A stretch of 40,692 bases of DNA, from positions 1 to 40,692 of the forward strand of contig CALAGJ010000067.1 of assembly GCA_937892395.1 (NCBI GenBank), written 5' to 3'. A program made the position numbers and the translations under genes. The notes beneath the pieces were generated by a model that saw nothing but the letters and a program-made list of their open reading frames with translations, had not been told where the DNA came from and searched no databases. The stretch comes from an uncultured Parafilimonas sp. GTDB lineage: Bacteria; Bacteroidota; Bacteroidia; Chitinophagales; Chitinophagaceae. Below are positions 25,197 through 33,517 of this stretch, in pieces; the first letter of the stretch is position 1, and each line of letters begins with the position of its first letter.

Positions 25197-26417
25197 TTAT
25201 TTTTTTGGTAAAGCCCAATTTCTTTCGGGCAGAATGCTGTACCAATCTTTGCGAAACGGATCCCGATCATAGGTATAACCACCGTACTTTAAATAATATT
25301 CTTTATACTTTTGTAGTTTATCTTTATCTAATACTACACCCAGCCCAGGCCCTTCGGGTACTTTAATGGCACCATTGATATATTTCATTTTTCCACCTTC
25401 AATAATATCGTCTGTAAGATGGTGATAGTGTGCATCTGCGGCAAATGAAAGATTGGGCAATGCTGCGCCAAGATGTAGCATGGTCGCCAATTGAATTCCT
25501 AATTCTCCACTGCTATGTACTGCCACACCTAGGTGCATTTTTTCACATACAATCCCTGCTTTCCAAGCTTGCCTTAAGCCACCCCAAAAAGTGGTATCCA
25601 ACAAAATAACATCAATGGCATCTGTACGAATATTTGCTGCTAATTGCTCAAAATTTACAACTACTGTATTGGTAGCAGTAGGAATGCGAATACGGCTTTT
25701 TAAACGTCGCATGGCATCTAATCCAAAGCAGGGATCTTCAAAATAATCATTTGGCAAATCCTCAATGGCATGTGCTATTCGAATGGATTCCTCCACACTC
25801 CATGCGGCATTTGGATCTATGCGAAATGTATGCGCAGGAAAGGCAGATGCCAATGCTTTATATAATTCAATTTCATGATTGGGATGAAAGACTCCGGCTT
25901 TGAGTTTGTGTGTGGTAAAGCCATGCTCAAGCACCAAGTTTTTGGCCTGTTGTAGCATCGCTTCAATGCTTTCTTCACCGCCTTTTCCGGTTTCCTCATT
26001 TCGATAACGAAAAAAAAGATAACTCGCAAAGGGTACACTGTCTCTCAGACTTCCACCCAGTAAATCACAAGCACGAATATTTAATTTTTTTCCAATAATA
26101 TCCATACAGGCAAATTCGAGTGCTGCATGTAGTTGGGTTCTGTTATTATACAGTGATGCAGTTGGGTTACAAATTTTCCAATACATGGATTCCAACTGCA
26201 TGGGGTCATGACCAAGTAGATATGGTTTTAGTGCTTTGAACGCAGATTCGGCACTTTCACCACCGCCTCCCATTTCTCCCAAACCTGTAATGCCCTCATC
26301 TGTATCCACCTCAATAATGGTACGAATAAACCTACCCCAATGACAGCCATTAGCATGTCTGATAGGAGCCTCTAAAGGCATAGCAACAGTGGTGGCTCTT
26401 ATATCTGTTATTCTCAT
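25197..26417 (-). CDS. Enolase-superfamily sugar-acid dehydratase (glucarate dehydratase-like)
   Basis: The 406-residue protein has the mandelate racemase/glucarate dehydratase architecture. Visible active-site residues are the Lys pair HKLKAGV (Lys171 and Lys173), metal ligands RIDPNAAW (Asp201, Asn203), FEDPC (Glu227) and NTVVVNFEQ (Asn250), and catalytic His301 in VHSSGELGIQ. GEMGGGGES in the N-terminal lid region and DTTFWGGLRQAW in the barrel also suggest glucarate or related aldarate/aldonate dehydration to 2-keto-3-deoxy acids. It is first in a two-gene operon with the lactonase. No transporter or aldolase is adjacent. Confidence 0.85.
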   Translation of the reverse strand: MRITDIRATTVAMPLEAPIRHANGCHWGRFIRTIIEVDTDEGITGLGEMGGGGESAESAFKALKPYLLGHDPMQLESMYWKICNPTASLYNNRTQLHAALEFACMDIIGKKLNIRACDLLGGSLRDSVPFASYLFFRYRNEETGKGGEESIEAMLQQAKNLVLEHGFTTHKLKAGVFHPNHEIELYKALASAFPAHTFRIDPNAAWSVEESIRIAHAIEDLPNDYFEDPCFGLDAMRRLKSRIRIPTATNTVVVNFEQLAANIRTDAIDVILLDTTFWGGLRQAWKAGIVCEKMHLGVAVHSSGELGIQLATMLHLGAALPNLSFAADAHYHHLTDDIIEGGKMKYINGAIKVPEGPGLGVVLDKDKLQKYKEYYLKYGGYTYDRDPFRKDWYSILPERNWALPKK

Positions 26418-26617
26418 AATAAACGAATCTGATTGATAAATACGGGTTGGAAAAATAATGATACATCATCGAATGAACAATAAATAATTTTCAGGACTTT
26501 TTCAAGAGATATTCTACATTTAATTTTTTTTAATGAATGGCGTCATAGTCTTATCCATCATTATTTTTTATTATAGATTTTTTGCAAAAATTAATATAGC
26601 TCCAGACCACATCCTCC

Positions 26618-26625
26618 TACATTTG
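26618..26625 (+). promoter_or_regulatory. Candidate -7 element for ppk1
   Basis: TACATTTG matches TAnnTTTG exactly and lies 17 nt before ATG 26643. No TTG lies at the expected distance upstream, so only the -7 box is offered. Confidence 0.3.
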
Positions 26626-26642
26626 TTCAATTGCTATAATGT

Positions 26643-28721
26643 ATGGGAAATATAATTTTAAGAGATATAAGTTGGTTGAGTTTTAATGCAAGGGTACTAC
26701 AAGAAGCCAATGATCCTTCTGTGCCCTTGCAAGAAAGGATTCGTTTTTTAGGAATACATTCTAATAACTTGGATGAGTTTTTTAGGGTGCGGGTAGCCAC
26801 ACTTAGAAGAATGATTGAACTGGGTGGTAAAAAAGCAAACATGCATCTGGAAGAAGATCCTCAAAGCATTTTAGATGAAATACTGCGTATCGTTTTAATG
26901 CAACAAAGTGAGTTTAACCGAATATGGAAAAATATTCAGCAGGAAATGAATGATGAGCAGGTATTCATTGTGGACGACACGAAATTAAATAGAGAGCAAA
27001 AAGTTTTTGTACGCAGATACTTTGATGAGGAAGTAAGGGGAAATATCATACCACTTATGATTCAAAGCCTGCAGCAACTTCCTTATCTTAGAGAAAAAAG
27101 TATCTATCTCGGTATTGTAATGCGCCGCTCAGAAAGCGCCTATCAACAGCGATATGCATTGATAGAAGTGCCAAGCCGTATGCTGGGTCGTTTTGTAAAA
27201 CTCCCATCTCCAAAAGGAGAAACACATATCATGCTATTAGAAGATGTCATACGATTTAACCTACCACATATATTTTCTTATTTTGGTTTTGATTTGTTTG
27301 AAGCCCATATATTCAAAATAACAAAGGATGCTGAAATAGATATTGACAATGACATTACAACATCATTTGTACAGAAAATTGAAAAAGGATTAAAGAAACG
27401 AAGAATAGGAAAGGCAGTTCGTTTTGTCTATGATAAAGAGATGGATGCTGGTCTTGTAGAATATTTAATAAAAAAATTAAATCTTGGCAGACAAAGCAAT
27501 GTAATACCCGGTGGGCGCATCCATAATTTTAGACATTTTATGGATTTTCCAGAAATATTTAAACAGAAGAGCGTACGCAGAAAAGCCTTTGTACATCCAG
27601 ATTTGCAGCATACACAAAGGGTAACGGATGTGGTTACAAAAAAAGATGTGTTGCTCCACTTTCCCCATCATTCTTTTGATTCAATCATAGATTTATTGAG
27701 AGAAGCTGCTATGGATCCAGACGTAGTATCTATCAAAATCACAGCTTATAGATTGGCACCAAACTCCAAGATTGTAAATGCACTGATAAACGCTGTGCGC
27801 AATGGAAAAGAAGTGGTTGTAATGCTTGAATTAAGGGCACGCTTTGATGAGGAAAATAATTTGGAATGGAAAGAAAAACTTGAAGTGGAAGGGGTGAAGG
27901 TATTGATCGGCATTCAAAATATGAAAGTACATGCTAAGCTATGTGTCATCAAAAAAAGAAACAATAAAAAAACGATACAATATGGATTTGTAAGTACCGG
28001 AAATTTAAATGAGAAAACAGCCAAAGTATATGCTGATGAATGTTTGCTTACCAGCAATAGAAGCATTATGGCAGATATCAATAAAATTTTTGATGGATTA
28101 CAAAATTCCAGATTGTTGCTTACAAAGTTAAAAGCTTGCAAAACACTTTTAGTTTGCCCGAATACAATGCGTTTACAATTAATTCAACTGATACAACGGG
28201 AAATAAAAAATGCAAAAGCAGGTAAAGAGGCACAGATCATTTTAAAATTAAATTCACTAAGTGATGTTGGTATGATTAATCACTTAATGATAGCCTTAAA
28301 AGCAGGTGTAAAAATTGATTTGATCATAAGAGGTATATTCTGTCCAAAACTTACTGCTCGTATGAAAACTATGGGTATTCATGCCATCAGCATTGTGGAT
28401 GAATATTTAGAACATGCAAGGGTATTGATATTTCATAATGGGGGCAATGAGAAAATTTTTATTAGCAGTGCAGACTGGATGATTAGAAATCTGGATCATA
28501 GATTGGAAGCCGCTGTACCCATAATGAATAAAACGATTAAGCAGGAATTGAGAGATATCATCAATATACAATTAAGTGATAATGTAAAAGCAAGAATACT
28601 TGAAAATGATTTATCTAATAACTATGTATCTTCCGCAGGAAAAAAGAAAATAAGATCGCAAGTAGAAACATTTCATTACCTATTAAAGAAAATAAAACAG
28701 ATTGAAATTAGCAGCAATTGA
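26643..28721 (+). CDS. ppk1: Polyphosphate kinase 1
   Basis: The 692-residue enzyme polymerises the ATP gamma-phosphate into polyphosphate, reversibly. The opening ILRDISWLSFNARVLQEANDPSVPLQERIRFLGIHSNNLDEFFRVRV is diagnostic. The autophosphorylated His is His430 in MKVHAKLCVIK, and the second conserved His is His591 in DEYLEHARVLIFHN. GFVSTGNLNEKTAKVYAD and the Arg-rich VMLELRARFDEENN belong to the catalytic domains. The length is full for the family. The 3' end overlaps ppx by 20 nt. Confidence 0.96.
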   Translation: MGNIILRDISWLSFNARVLQEANDPSVPLQERIRFLGIHSNNLDEFFRVRVATLRRMIELGGKKANMHLEEDPQSILDEILRIVLMQQSEFNRIWKNIQQEMNDEQVFIVDDTKLNREQKVFVRRYFDEEVRGNIIPLMIQSLQQLPYLREKSIYLGIVMRRSESAYQQRYALIEVPSRMLGRFVKLPSPKGETHIMLLEDVIRFNLPHIFSYFGFDLFEAHIFKITKDAEIDIDNDITTSFVQKIEKGLKKRRIGKAVRFVYDKEMDAGLVEYLIKKLNLGRQSNVIPGGRIHNFRHFMDFPEIFKQKSVRRKAFVHPDLQHTQRVTDVVTKKDVLLHFPHHSFDSIIDLLREAAMDPDVVSIKITAYRLAPNSKIVNALINAVRNGKEVVVMLELRARFDEENNLEWKEKLEVEGVKVLIGIQNMKVHAKLCVIKKRNNKKTIQYGFVSTGNLNEKTAKVYADECLLTSNRSIMADINKIFDGLQNSRLLLTKLKACKTLLVCPNTMRLQLIQLIQREIKNAKAGKEAQIILKLNSLSDVGMINHLMIALKAGVKIDLIIRGIFCPKLTARMKTMGIHAISIVDEYLEHARVLIFHNGGNEKIFISSADWMIRNLDHRLEAAVPIMNKTIKQELRDIINIQLSDNVKARILENDLSNNYVSSAGKKKIRSQVETFHYLLKKIKQIEISSN

Positions 28722-29595
28722 TATAGGCAGCAATGCATCCAGATTATTAATAACGGAGATTACAGAAGCACCGGGCCAAAAGCCACATTTTGCAAAGCTT
28801 AACTTAGTGCGTGTGCCATTGCGATTAGGTTTTGACGTATTTGAAACAGGTCAAATTTCCAAAGCCAAAGTGGGAATGATTTTGCAAACCATGAAAGCAT
28901 ATAGTCACTTGCTGAATGTGTATGATGTAACCAAAATAAAAGCCTGTGCCACAAGTGCCATGCGTGATGCAAAAAACAGTCAGGATATTATCCGAAAAGT
29001 AAAATTAGAAACAGGTATTGAAATCAACATCATTTCGGGAGATGAGGAAGCTACCATTATTTATGAAAATCATATAGCCGAAAATTTAGATCAGCGGCAT
29101 AGCTATTTATACATTGATGTAGGTGGTGGTAGTACCGAACTTACTTTTTTTGCAGAAAATAAATTGGTGTATAAACGCTCTTTCAATATTGGCACCATTA
29201 GGTTACTCAAAAACTTAGTGGAAGATAATCATTGGAATGAAATGCGGGATGCAATTCGCAAACACATAAAAAGTAAATATCCCATAGAGGCAATAGGTAG
29301 TGGTGGAAATATCAATAAAATATTTTCGATGAGCAAACGTAAAGATGGCAAGCCACTAACTTTTGAACTGCTCAAGGATTATTATAAAGAACTCAACCAG
29401 TTTACGCTTGAACAACGTATAAGAACATACAATCTCCGCCCAGACCGTGCAGATGTATTGGTACCCGCACTCCAAATTTATATCAGTGTAATGCGATGGT
29501 TAGATATCAATGAAATATATGTACCCAAAATTGGTCTGGCAGATGGATTGATACAAACATTGTACACCGAAATAAAAAATACACAACTTGCTTAG
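28702..29595 (+). CDS. ppx: Ppx/GppA family exopolyphosphatase
   Basis: The 297-residue protein has the Ppx/GppA fold of the actin-like ATPase superfamily. The nucleotide/phosphate loop AAIDIGSNASRLLI at the very N-terminus and YIDVGGGSTELTFF are intact, as are CATSAMRDAKN and IISGDEEATIIYENH. It must start at TTG 28702, because no ATG precedes the essential DIGSN loop. It overlaps ppk1 by 20 nt, which couples polyphosphate synthesis to its degradation (or to pppGpp hydrolysis). It is shorter than E. coli Ppx because it lacks the C-terminal HD-like domain. Confidence 0.93.
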   Translation: MKLAAIDIGSNASRLLITEITEAPGQKPHFAKLNLVRVPLRLGFDVFETGQISKAKVGMILQTMKAYSHLLNVYDVTKIKACATSAMRDAKNSQDIIRKVKLETGIEINIISGDEEATIIYENHIAENLDQRHSYLYIDVGGGSTELTFFAENKLVYKRSFNIGTIRLLKNLVEDNHWNEMRDAIRKHIKSKYPIEAIGSGGNINKIFSMSKRKDGKPLTFELLKDYYKELNQFTLEQRIRTYNLRPDRADVLVPALQIYISVMRWLDINEIYVPKIGLADGLIQTLYTEIKNTQLA

Positions 29596-29915
29596 CAATC
29601 TATCCTGATGTTGCAAGTGTCCCAATCATGAAAAGATGAAGGACAAAGTACAGATGTGTTCGTGGTGATTTTTGCAGTAGAAATAACGCATTGACATATT
29701 TGATCTTACTTGTCTTGATGTGCAGCATCATGGCATCATAAAATTTTTTAAAAGTGAAATTTGTAATAAAGTTTTTGTCACAAAAGCAACCATATTGATA
29801 CATCCGGGTTGAAAATGAAAATTTTGATATAGGTCTGTTAAAAAAATATTTCTAATCCTATAAAATTTTAATCTCCCTATTTTTGCAACATTGTTTCATA
29901 TATTAATATTCTATT
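29596..29915. other. 320-bp intergenic region upstream of the TonB receptor
   Basis: No coding signal is visible. TATTTTTG at 29878-29885 matches the TAnnTTTG -7 box, with transcription expected near 29892, about 24 nt ahead of the TTG start of the receptor. No convincing TTG lies at the right distance upstream. I see no regulator site or RNA that can be named. Confidence 0.4.
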
Positions 29916-32270
29916 TTGAAGTATTTTTTTTCAGTGGTGTTTTTCTTTTGTTTGATTTCTTGGGGAAATGCGCAGTGCTATTTAAAAGTGCAAGGCAGCA
30001 TTACCGATCCTGATACGCATGAAATGCTATCTGGTGCTGATATAGAAATTATAGATATTAATAAAAAAACAATTTCAGATTCGCTGGGCAATTTTTTGTT
30101 AGAGGGTCTTTGCCCCGGTGTTTATGACTTACGCATCAAGCACCTTAATTGCAATCCTTTAACGCTGCATATTCATTTAAAAGATGATTTTAAAGAGACT
30201 ATCCAACTCACCCATTATTACAATACGCTGGAGCAAGTAACTGTAAATGCCGATATACAAAAAGCCGGAGCCAGTGCAGCAGCACAAATAAGTGGCAAGG
30301 AGTTAGATCAAACAAGAGGCTTATCATTGGGCGAAGCCCTAAAAAAAATTGCCGGTGTAAGTAACTTACAAACCGGAACCAATATTTACAAACCAGTTAT
30401 CAACGGATTGCACAGCAGCCGGGTTTTAATTATCAATAATGGTATAAGACAGGAAGGACAGCAGTGGGGCAGTGAGCATGCTCCGGAAATTGATCCAAAT
30501 ATTGCAAACAGGCTTACTGTAATTAAAGGTGCAGCAAGCATTAGATATGGCGGTGATGCTATTGGCGGTGTGGTATTGGTAGAGCCAAAAATGCTTTCAA
30601 GATTGCCGGGCATTTCCGGAGAATTAAATACTGCTCTTTTTTCTAACAATAGAATGGGGGTTTTATCTGGCATTCTTGAAGGTAATTTTAAGCATATAAG
30701 TCCTTTGAGCTGGCGGGTGCAGGGTACCATAAAAAGAGGCGGTGATGCAAAAACACCAAACTATTGGTTAGAAAATTCCGGGATTGCAGAATATAATTTT
30801 TCTGCTACCGCAGGATGGCTAAAATCAAACTGGGGTTCTGAATTATTCTTTAGCAGTTTTGATACAGAATTAGGAATTTTTACAGGCAGTCATATTGGCA
30901 ATACAACAGATCTTATCAATGCAATCAACTCCGGAAAACCTCCGGATTATATTGCTGATGCCACTTTTAGTTATAATTTAGATAGACCAAAGCAGAGGGT
31001 AAAACATTACCTATTCAAAAGTAATAGTTTTATACAAACAGGAAATGCAGGAAAACTCAATTTGATATTAGCTACACAGTACAACAGCAGACAGGAGTAC
31101 GATTTGAAGAAATTTGCATCCTCCACCGATGCTCCTCAGCTGGATCTAAGAATTAGTACCTATACGGGTGAAGTGGTATGGGATCATCATAGTTGGAATG
31201 GGATAAGGGGCAGCATGGGTGTAAGCACTATGTATCAAGACAATTGGTATCAGTATCGTTTATTTATTCCCCAATATCAGGCTTTAAATGCTGGCTTATT
31301 TATCATTGAAAAGTGGAATATTGGCAAACTGGCACTTGAGGCAGCAGCCAGATATGATAGAAAAAATATCTATTCCATTTTTGCAAATGATGGTACTACA
31401 TATCCCGATAAAAATTTTGATGGTTTCTCTGGCAATTTAGGTGTGATTTACGCAGTGCAAACGAATCATCGGCTTACAGCAAATATTTCAACAGGATGGA
31501 GAGCTCCAAATATAAATGAGTTGTATAGCGATGGTTTGCATCATGGGGCAGCACGCTTGGAAAAGGGAAAGGCCGATTTGCAGCCGGAGCGGGCAAACAG
31601 CTTTATAGCAGGATATCAGTATAGCGGCAAAAAATGGCAGATAGAATCAGAAATATTCTACAAACAAATTGATGATTTTATTTATTTGAAACCCACCTAC
31701 CCTCCACAACTTACCATCCGTGGAGCATTTCCTGCTTTTGAATTTGATCAGGCAGATGCAAGATTATATGGTGGGGATATATCCTTATCTGTACAAACAG
31801 GAGATCATATTAATCTGAAATTAAAATCAACCTTACTCTGGGCTTGGAATATTTCAGATAAAGACTGGCTAATTCAAATGCCCCCAAATACGCATGAGGT
31901 TGCTGTAGAATACATATTTACTGATGCCGGTAAATGGAAACAACCATATTGTAAAATAGAATTTACTTATACAGAAAAGCAAAACAGAGTACCCGGCACA
32001 GGCAATATAGAAATCAAACAAACAGATGGCTCTCTAAGTTTAGAAAGCGATTATGCTCCTCCGCCGGCTGCTTATGGATTGACATCATTTGAAGCCGGCA
32101 CTTCTATTCAAACCAAGGATAGACCCATCAATTTAATAGTGGCAGTTAATAATATTTTTAATACGGTATATCGAAATTATATGAATGCCTTTAGATATTA
32201 TGCTGATGAAATGGGCACCAATGTATCTCTCCGATTAAAAATTCCTTTTGCAATACATAAACATATTTAA
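29916..32270 (+). CDS. TonB-dependent outer-membrane receptor with N-terminal carboxypeptidase-regulatory-like domain
   Basis: The 784-residue receptor starts at TTG 29916; no nearby ATG would keep the signal peptide (MKYFFSVVFFFCLISWGNAQ). The first 85 or so mature residues form a carboxypeptidase-D-regulatory-like domain (GSITDPDTHEMLSGADIEIIDINKK). A plug domain follows (GEALKKIAGVSNLQTGTNIYKPVINGLHSSRVLIINNG, IKGAASIRYGGDAIGGVV), then a beta-barrel. The GWRAPNINELYSDGLHHG segment is common in metal- and siderophore-type receptors. No SusD partner is present. The next gene, 17 nt on, encodes its likely partner lipoprotein. Confidence 0.93.
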   Translation: MKYFFSVVFFFCLISWGNAQCYLKVQGSITDPDTHEMLSGADIEIIDINKKTISDSLGNFLLEGLCPGVYDLRIKHLNCNPLTLHIHLKDDFKETIQLTHYYNTLEQVTVNADIQKAGASAAAQISGKELDQTRGLSLGEALKKIAGVSNLQTGTNIYKPVINGLHSSRVLIINNGIRQEGQQWGSEHAPEIDPNIANRLTVIKGAASIRYGGDAIGGVVLVEPKMLSRLPGISGELNTALFSNNRMGVLSGILEGNFKHISPLSWRVQGTIKRGGDAKTPNYWLENSGIAEYNFSATAGWLKSNWGSELFFSSFDTELGIFTGSHIGNTTDLINAINSGKPPDYIADATFSYNLDRPKQRVKHYLFKSNSFIQTGNAGKLNLILATQYNSRQEYDLKKFASSTDAPQLDLRISTYTGEVVWDHHSWNGIRGSMGVSTMYQDNWYQYRLFIPQYQALNAGLFIIEKWNIGKLALEAAARYDRKNIYSIFANDGTTYPDKNFDGFSGNLGVIYAVQTNHRLTANISTGWRAPNINELYSDGLHHGAARLEKGKADLQPERANSFIAGYQYSGKKWQIESEIFYKQIDDFIYLKPTYPPQLTIRGAFPAFEFDQADARLYGGDISLSVQTGDHINLKLKSTLLWAWNISDKDWLIQMPPNTHEVAVEYIFTDAGKWKQPYCKIEFTYTEKQNRVPGTGNIEIKQTDGSLSLESDYAPPPAAYGLTSFEAGTSIQTKDRPINLIVAVNNIFNTVYRNYMNAFRYYADEMGTNVSLRLKIPFAIHKHI

Positions 32271-32287
32271 ACTTAAAATTTAGGAAA

Positions 32288-32839
32288 ATGAAACACAGCG
32301 TTTTGAAAGCCACTGCAGCGTTTTTTGTTGGATCTATTCTATTGAACTCTTGTAAAAAAGATGATCCACAACCCGTTAATGAAGAAGAATTGATCACCAC
32401 ACTTGTGGTGAGTCTTAAAGATGTAGCCACAGGCTTTACATCTACCTTCATTTTTAAAGACCCGGATGGTGAAGGTGGAAATGGACCTACACAATTTGAT
32501 GAAATAAATATGGAAGCAGGTAAGGAGTATGATTGTACCCTCTCTGTTTTAAATGAAAGTGTAAGCCCGGCAGAAGATATAACTGAAGAAATAATGGAAG
32601 AAGATGTGGACCATCAATTTTATTTTACACCATCAGGAAGCAGCGCATCAGTAACAACTACTGATATAGATGCTGTAGGCTTGCCTGTAGGTCTGGAATC
32701 CAATTGGGATGCAGGTGCTGCCGGCACTGGTACAATGAAAATTACACTCAAACATAAGCCGGGAGAAAAAGCAGCTGGTGATACAATAGCAGTTGGGGAA
32801 ACTGACATAGAAATAACATTTACTACCAATGTAAATTAA
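32288..32839 (+). CDS. Small acidic lipoprotein partner of the TonB receptor
   Basis: The 183-residue protein has a lipoprotein signal (ILLNSC, Cys22). The mature part is very acidic and beta-rich: EEELITTLVVSLKD, FKDPDGEGGNGPTQFDEI, LNESVSPAEDITEEIMEEDVDHQFYF and GETDIEITFTTNVN. The family is found directly behind such receptors in Bacteroidota and is often annotated as a type 1 periplasmic-binding-fold protein. The acidic loops and a His (DVDHQF) suggest cation binding, though this is inference. It ends with a terminator at 32869. Confidence 0.75.
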   Translation: MKHSVLKATAAFFVGSILLNSCKKDDPQPVNEEELITTLVVSLKDVATGFTSTFIFKDPDGEGGNGPTQFDEINMEAGKEYDCTLSVLNESVSPAEDITEEIMEEDVDHQFYFTPSGSSASVTTTDIDAVGLPVGLESNWDAGAAGTGTMKITLKHKPGEKAAGDTIAVGETDIEITFTTNVN

Positions 32840-32868
32840 TTCGAAAGTTTTTGTGAATTTGATGATAG

Positions 32869-32897
32869 GCCACCACCTAAAGATGGTGGCTTTTTTT
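32869..32897 (+). terminator. Rho-independent terminator between the receptor operon and gmk
   Basis: The 7-bp stem GCCACCA (32869-32875) / TGGTGGC (32884-32890) has an 8-nt loop and seven T. It falls inside the upstream extension of the gmk frame, which supports the later gmk start. Confidence 0.82.
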
Positions 32898-32927
32898 CGT
32901 GATATCATTTCCCCAATTTTGCAGGCC

Positions 32928-33503
32928 ATGCAGGACAGACAGAAAATCATCATCATAACCGCTCCCTCAGGGGCTGGAAAATCTACTATTACTAAATTTC
33001 TCTTAAATAAATATCCGCAATTAGCATTTTCCATATCCGCCACTACAAGATTGCCAAGAGGTATCGAACAGCATGGTGTAGAATATTATTTCCTCACAGA
33101 GCAGGCATTTACAGAAAAAATACATGCAGATGATTTTATAGAATGGGAAATGGTATATGCCGGAAAATATTATGGCACTTTAAAATCTGAGGTGAATAGA
33201 ATTTGGGATAATCACCAATACCCTATTTTGGATATTGATGTAAAAGGAGCCATGCATGTGATGCAACTTTATCCAAAAAAATATCTTTCTATTTTTATAA
33301 ATGTGCCCTCCATAGAAATCCTAAAAAAGCGATTGATGCAGAGAGGCACAGAAACAGATGGAACCATTGCAACCAGAATAGAGAAGGCCGCATATGAAAT
33401 AAGCCATCAGCATCATTTTAATCATGTAATTATGAATGATGAACTATCAAAAGCCTGTGCAGATGCCGAAGCATTGGTCAAAAATTTTCTGGATAAACAA
33501 TAG
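32928..33503 (+). CDS. gmk: Guanylate kinase
   Basis: The 191-residue enzyme phosphorylates GMP to GDP with ATP. ATG 32928 (MQDRQKIIIITAPSGAGKST) puts the P-loop (APSGAGKST, residues 12-20) at its normal position; the longer frame from 32853 would run through the upstream terminator. GMP-binding residues sit in STRLPRGIEQHGVEYYFLT, FIEWEMVYAGKYYGT and LDIDVKGAMHV. The lid has RLMQRGTETDGTIATRI. It converges on the VCBS genes. Confidence 0.95.
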   Translation: MQDRQKIIIITAPSGAGKSTITKFLLNKYPQLAFSISATTRLPRGIEQHGVEYYFLTEQAFTEKIHADDFIEWEMVYAGKYYGTLKSEVNRIWDNHQYPILDIDVKGAMHVMQLYPKKYLSIFINVPSIEILKKRLMQRGTETDGTIATRIEKAAYEISHQHHFNHVIMNDELSKACADAEALVKNFLDKQ

Positions 33504-33517
33504 CAAACAAAATACTA

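Noticed and set aside
25196..25282. N-terminal extension of the lactonase gene to 25282
   Set aside because: It overlaps the end of the dehydratase; ATG 25195 lies right behind the dehydratase stop and gives a normal family start.
29916..32839. A polysaccharide-utilisation (SusC/D) locus
   Set aside because: There is no SusD homologue and no carbohydrate-active enzyme next to the receptor; the partner is a small acidic lipoprotein.
32853..32927. Longer gmk start at 32853
   Set aside because: The extension runs through a rho-independent terminator and displaces the P-loop from its normal N-terminal position.
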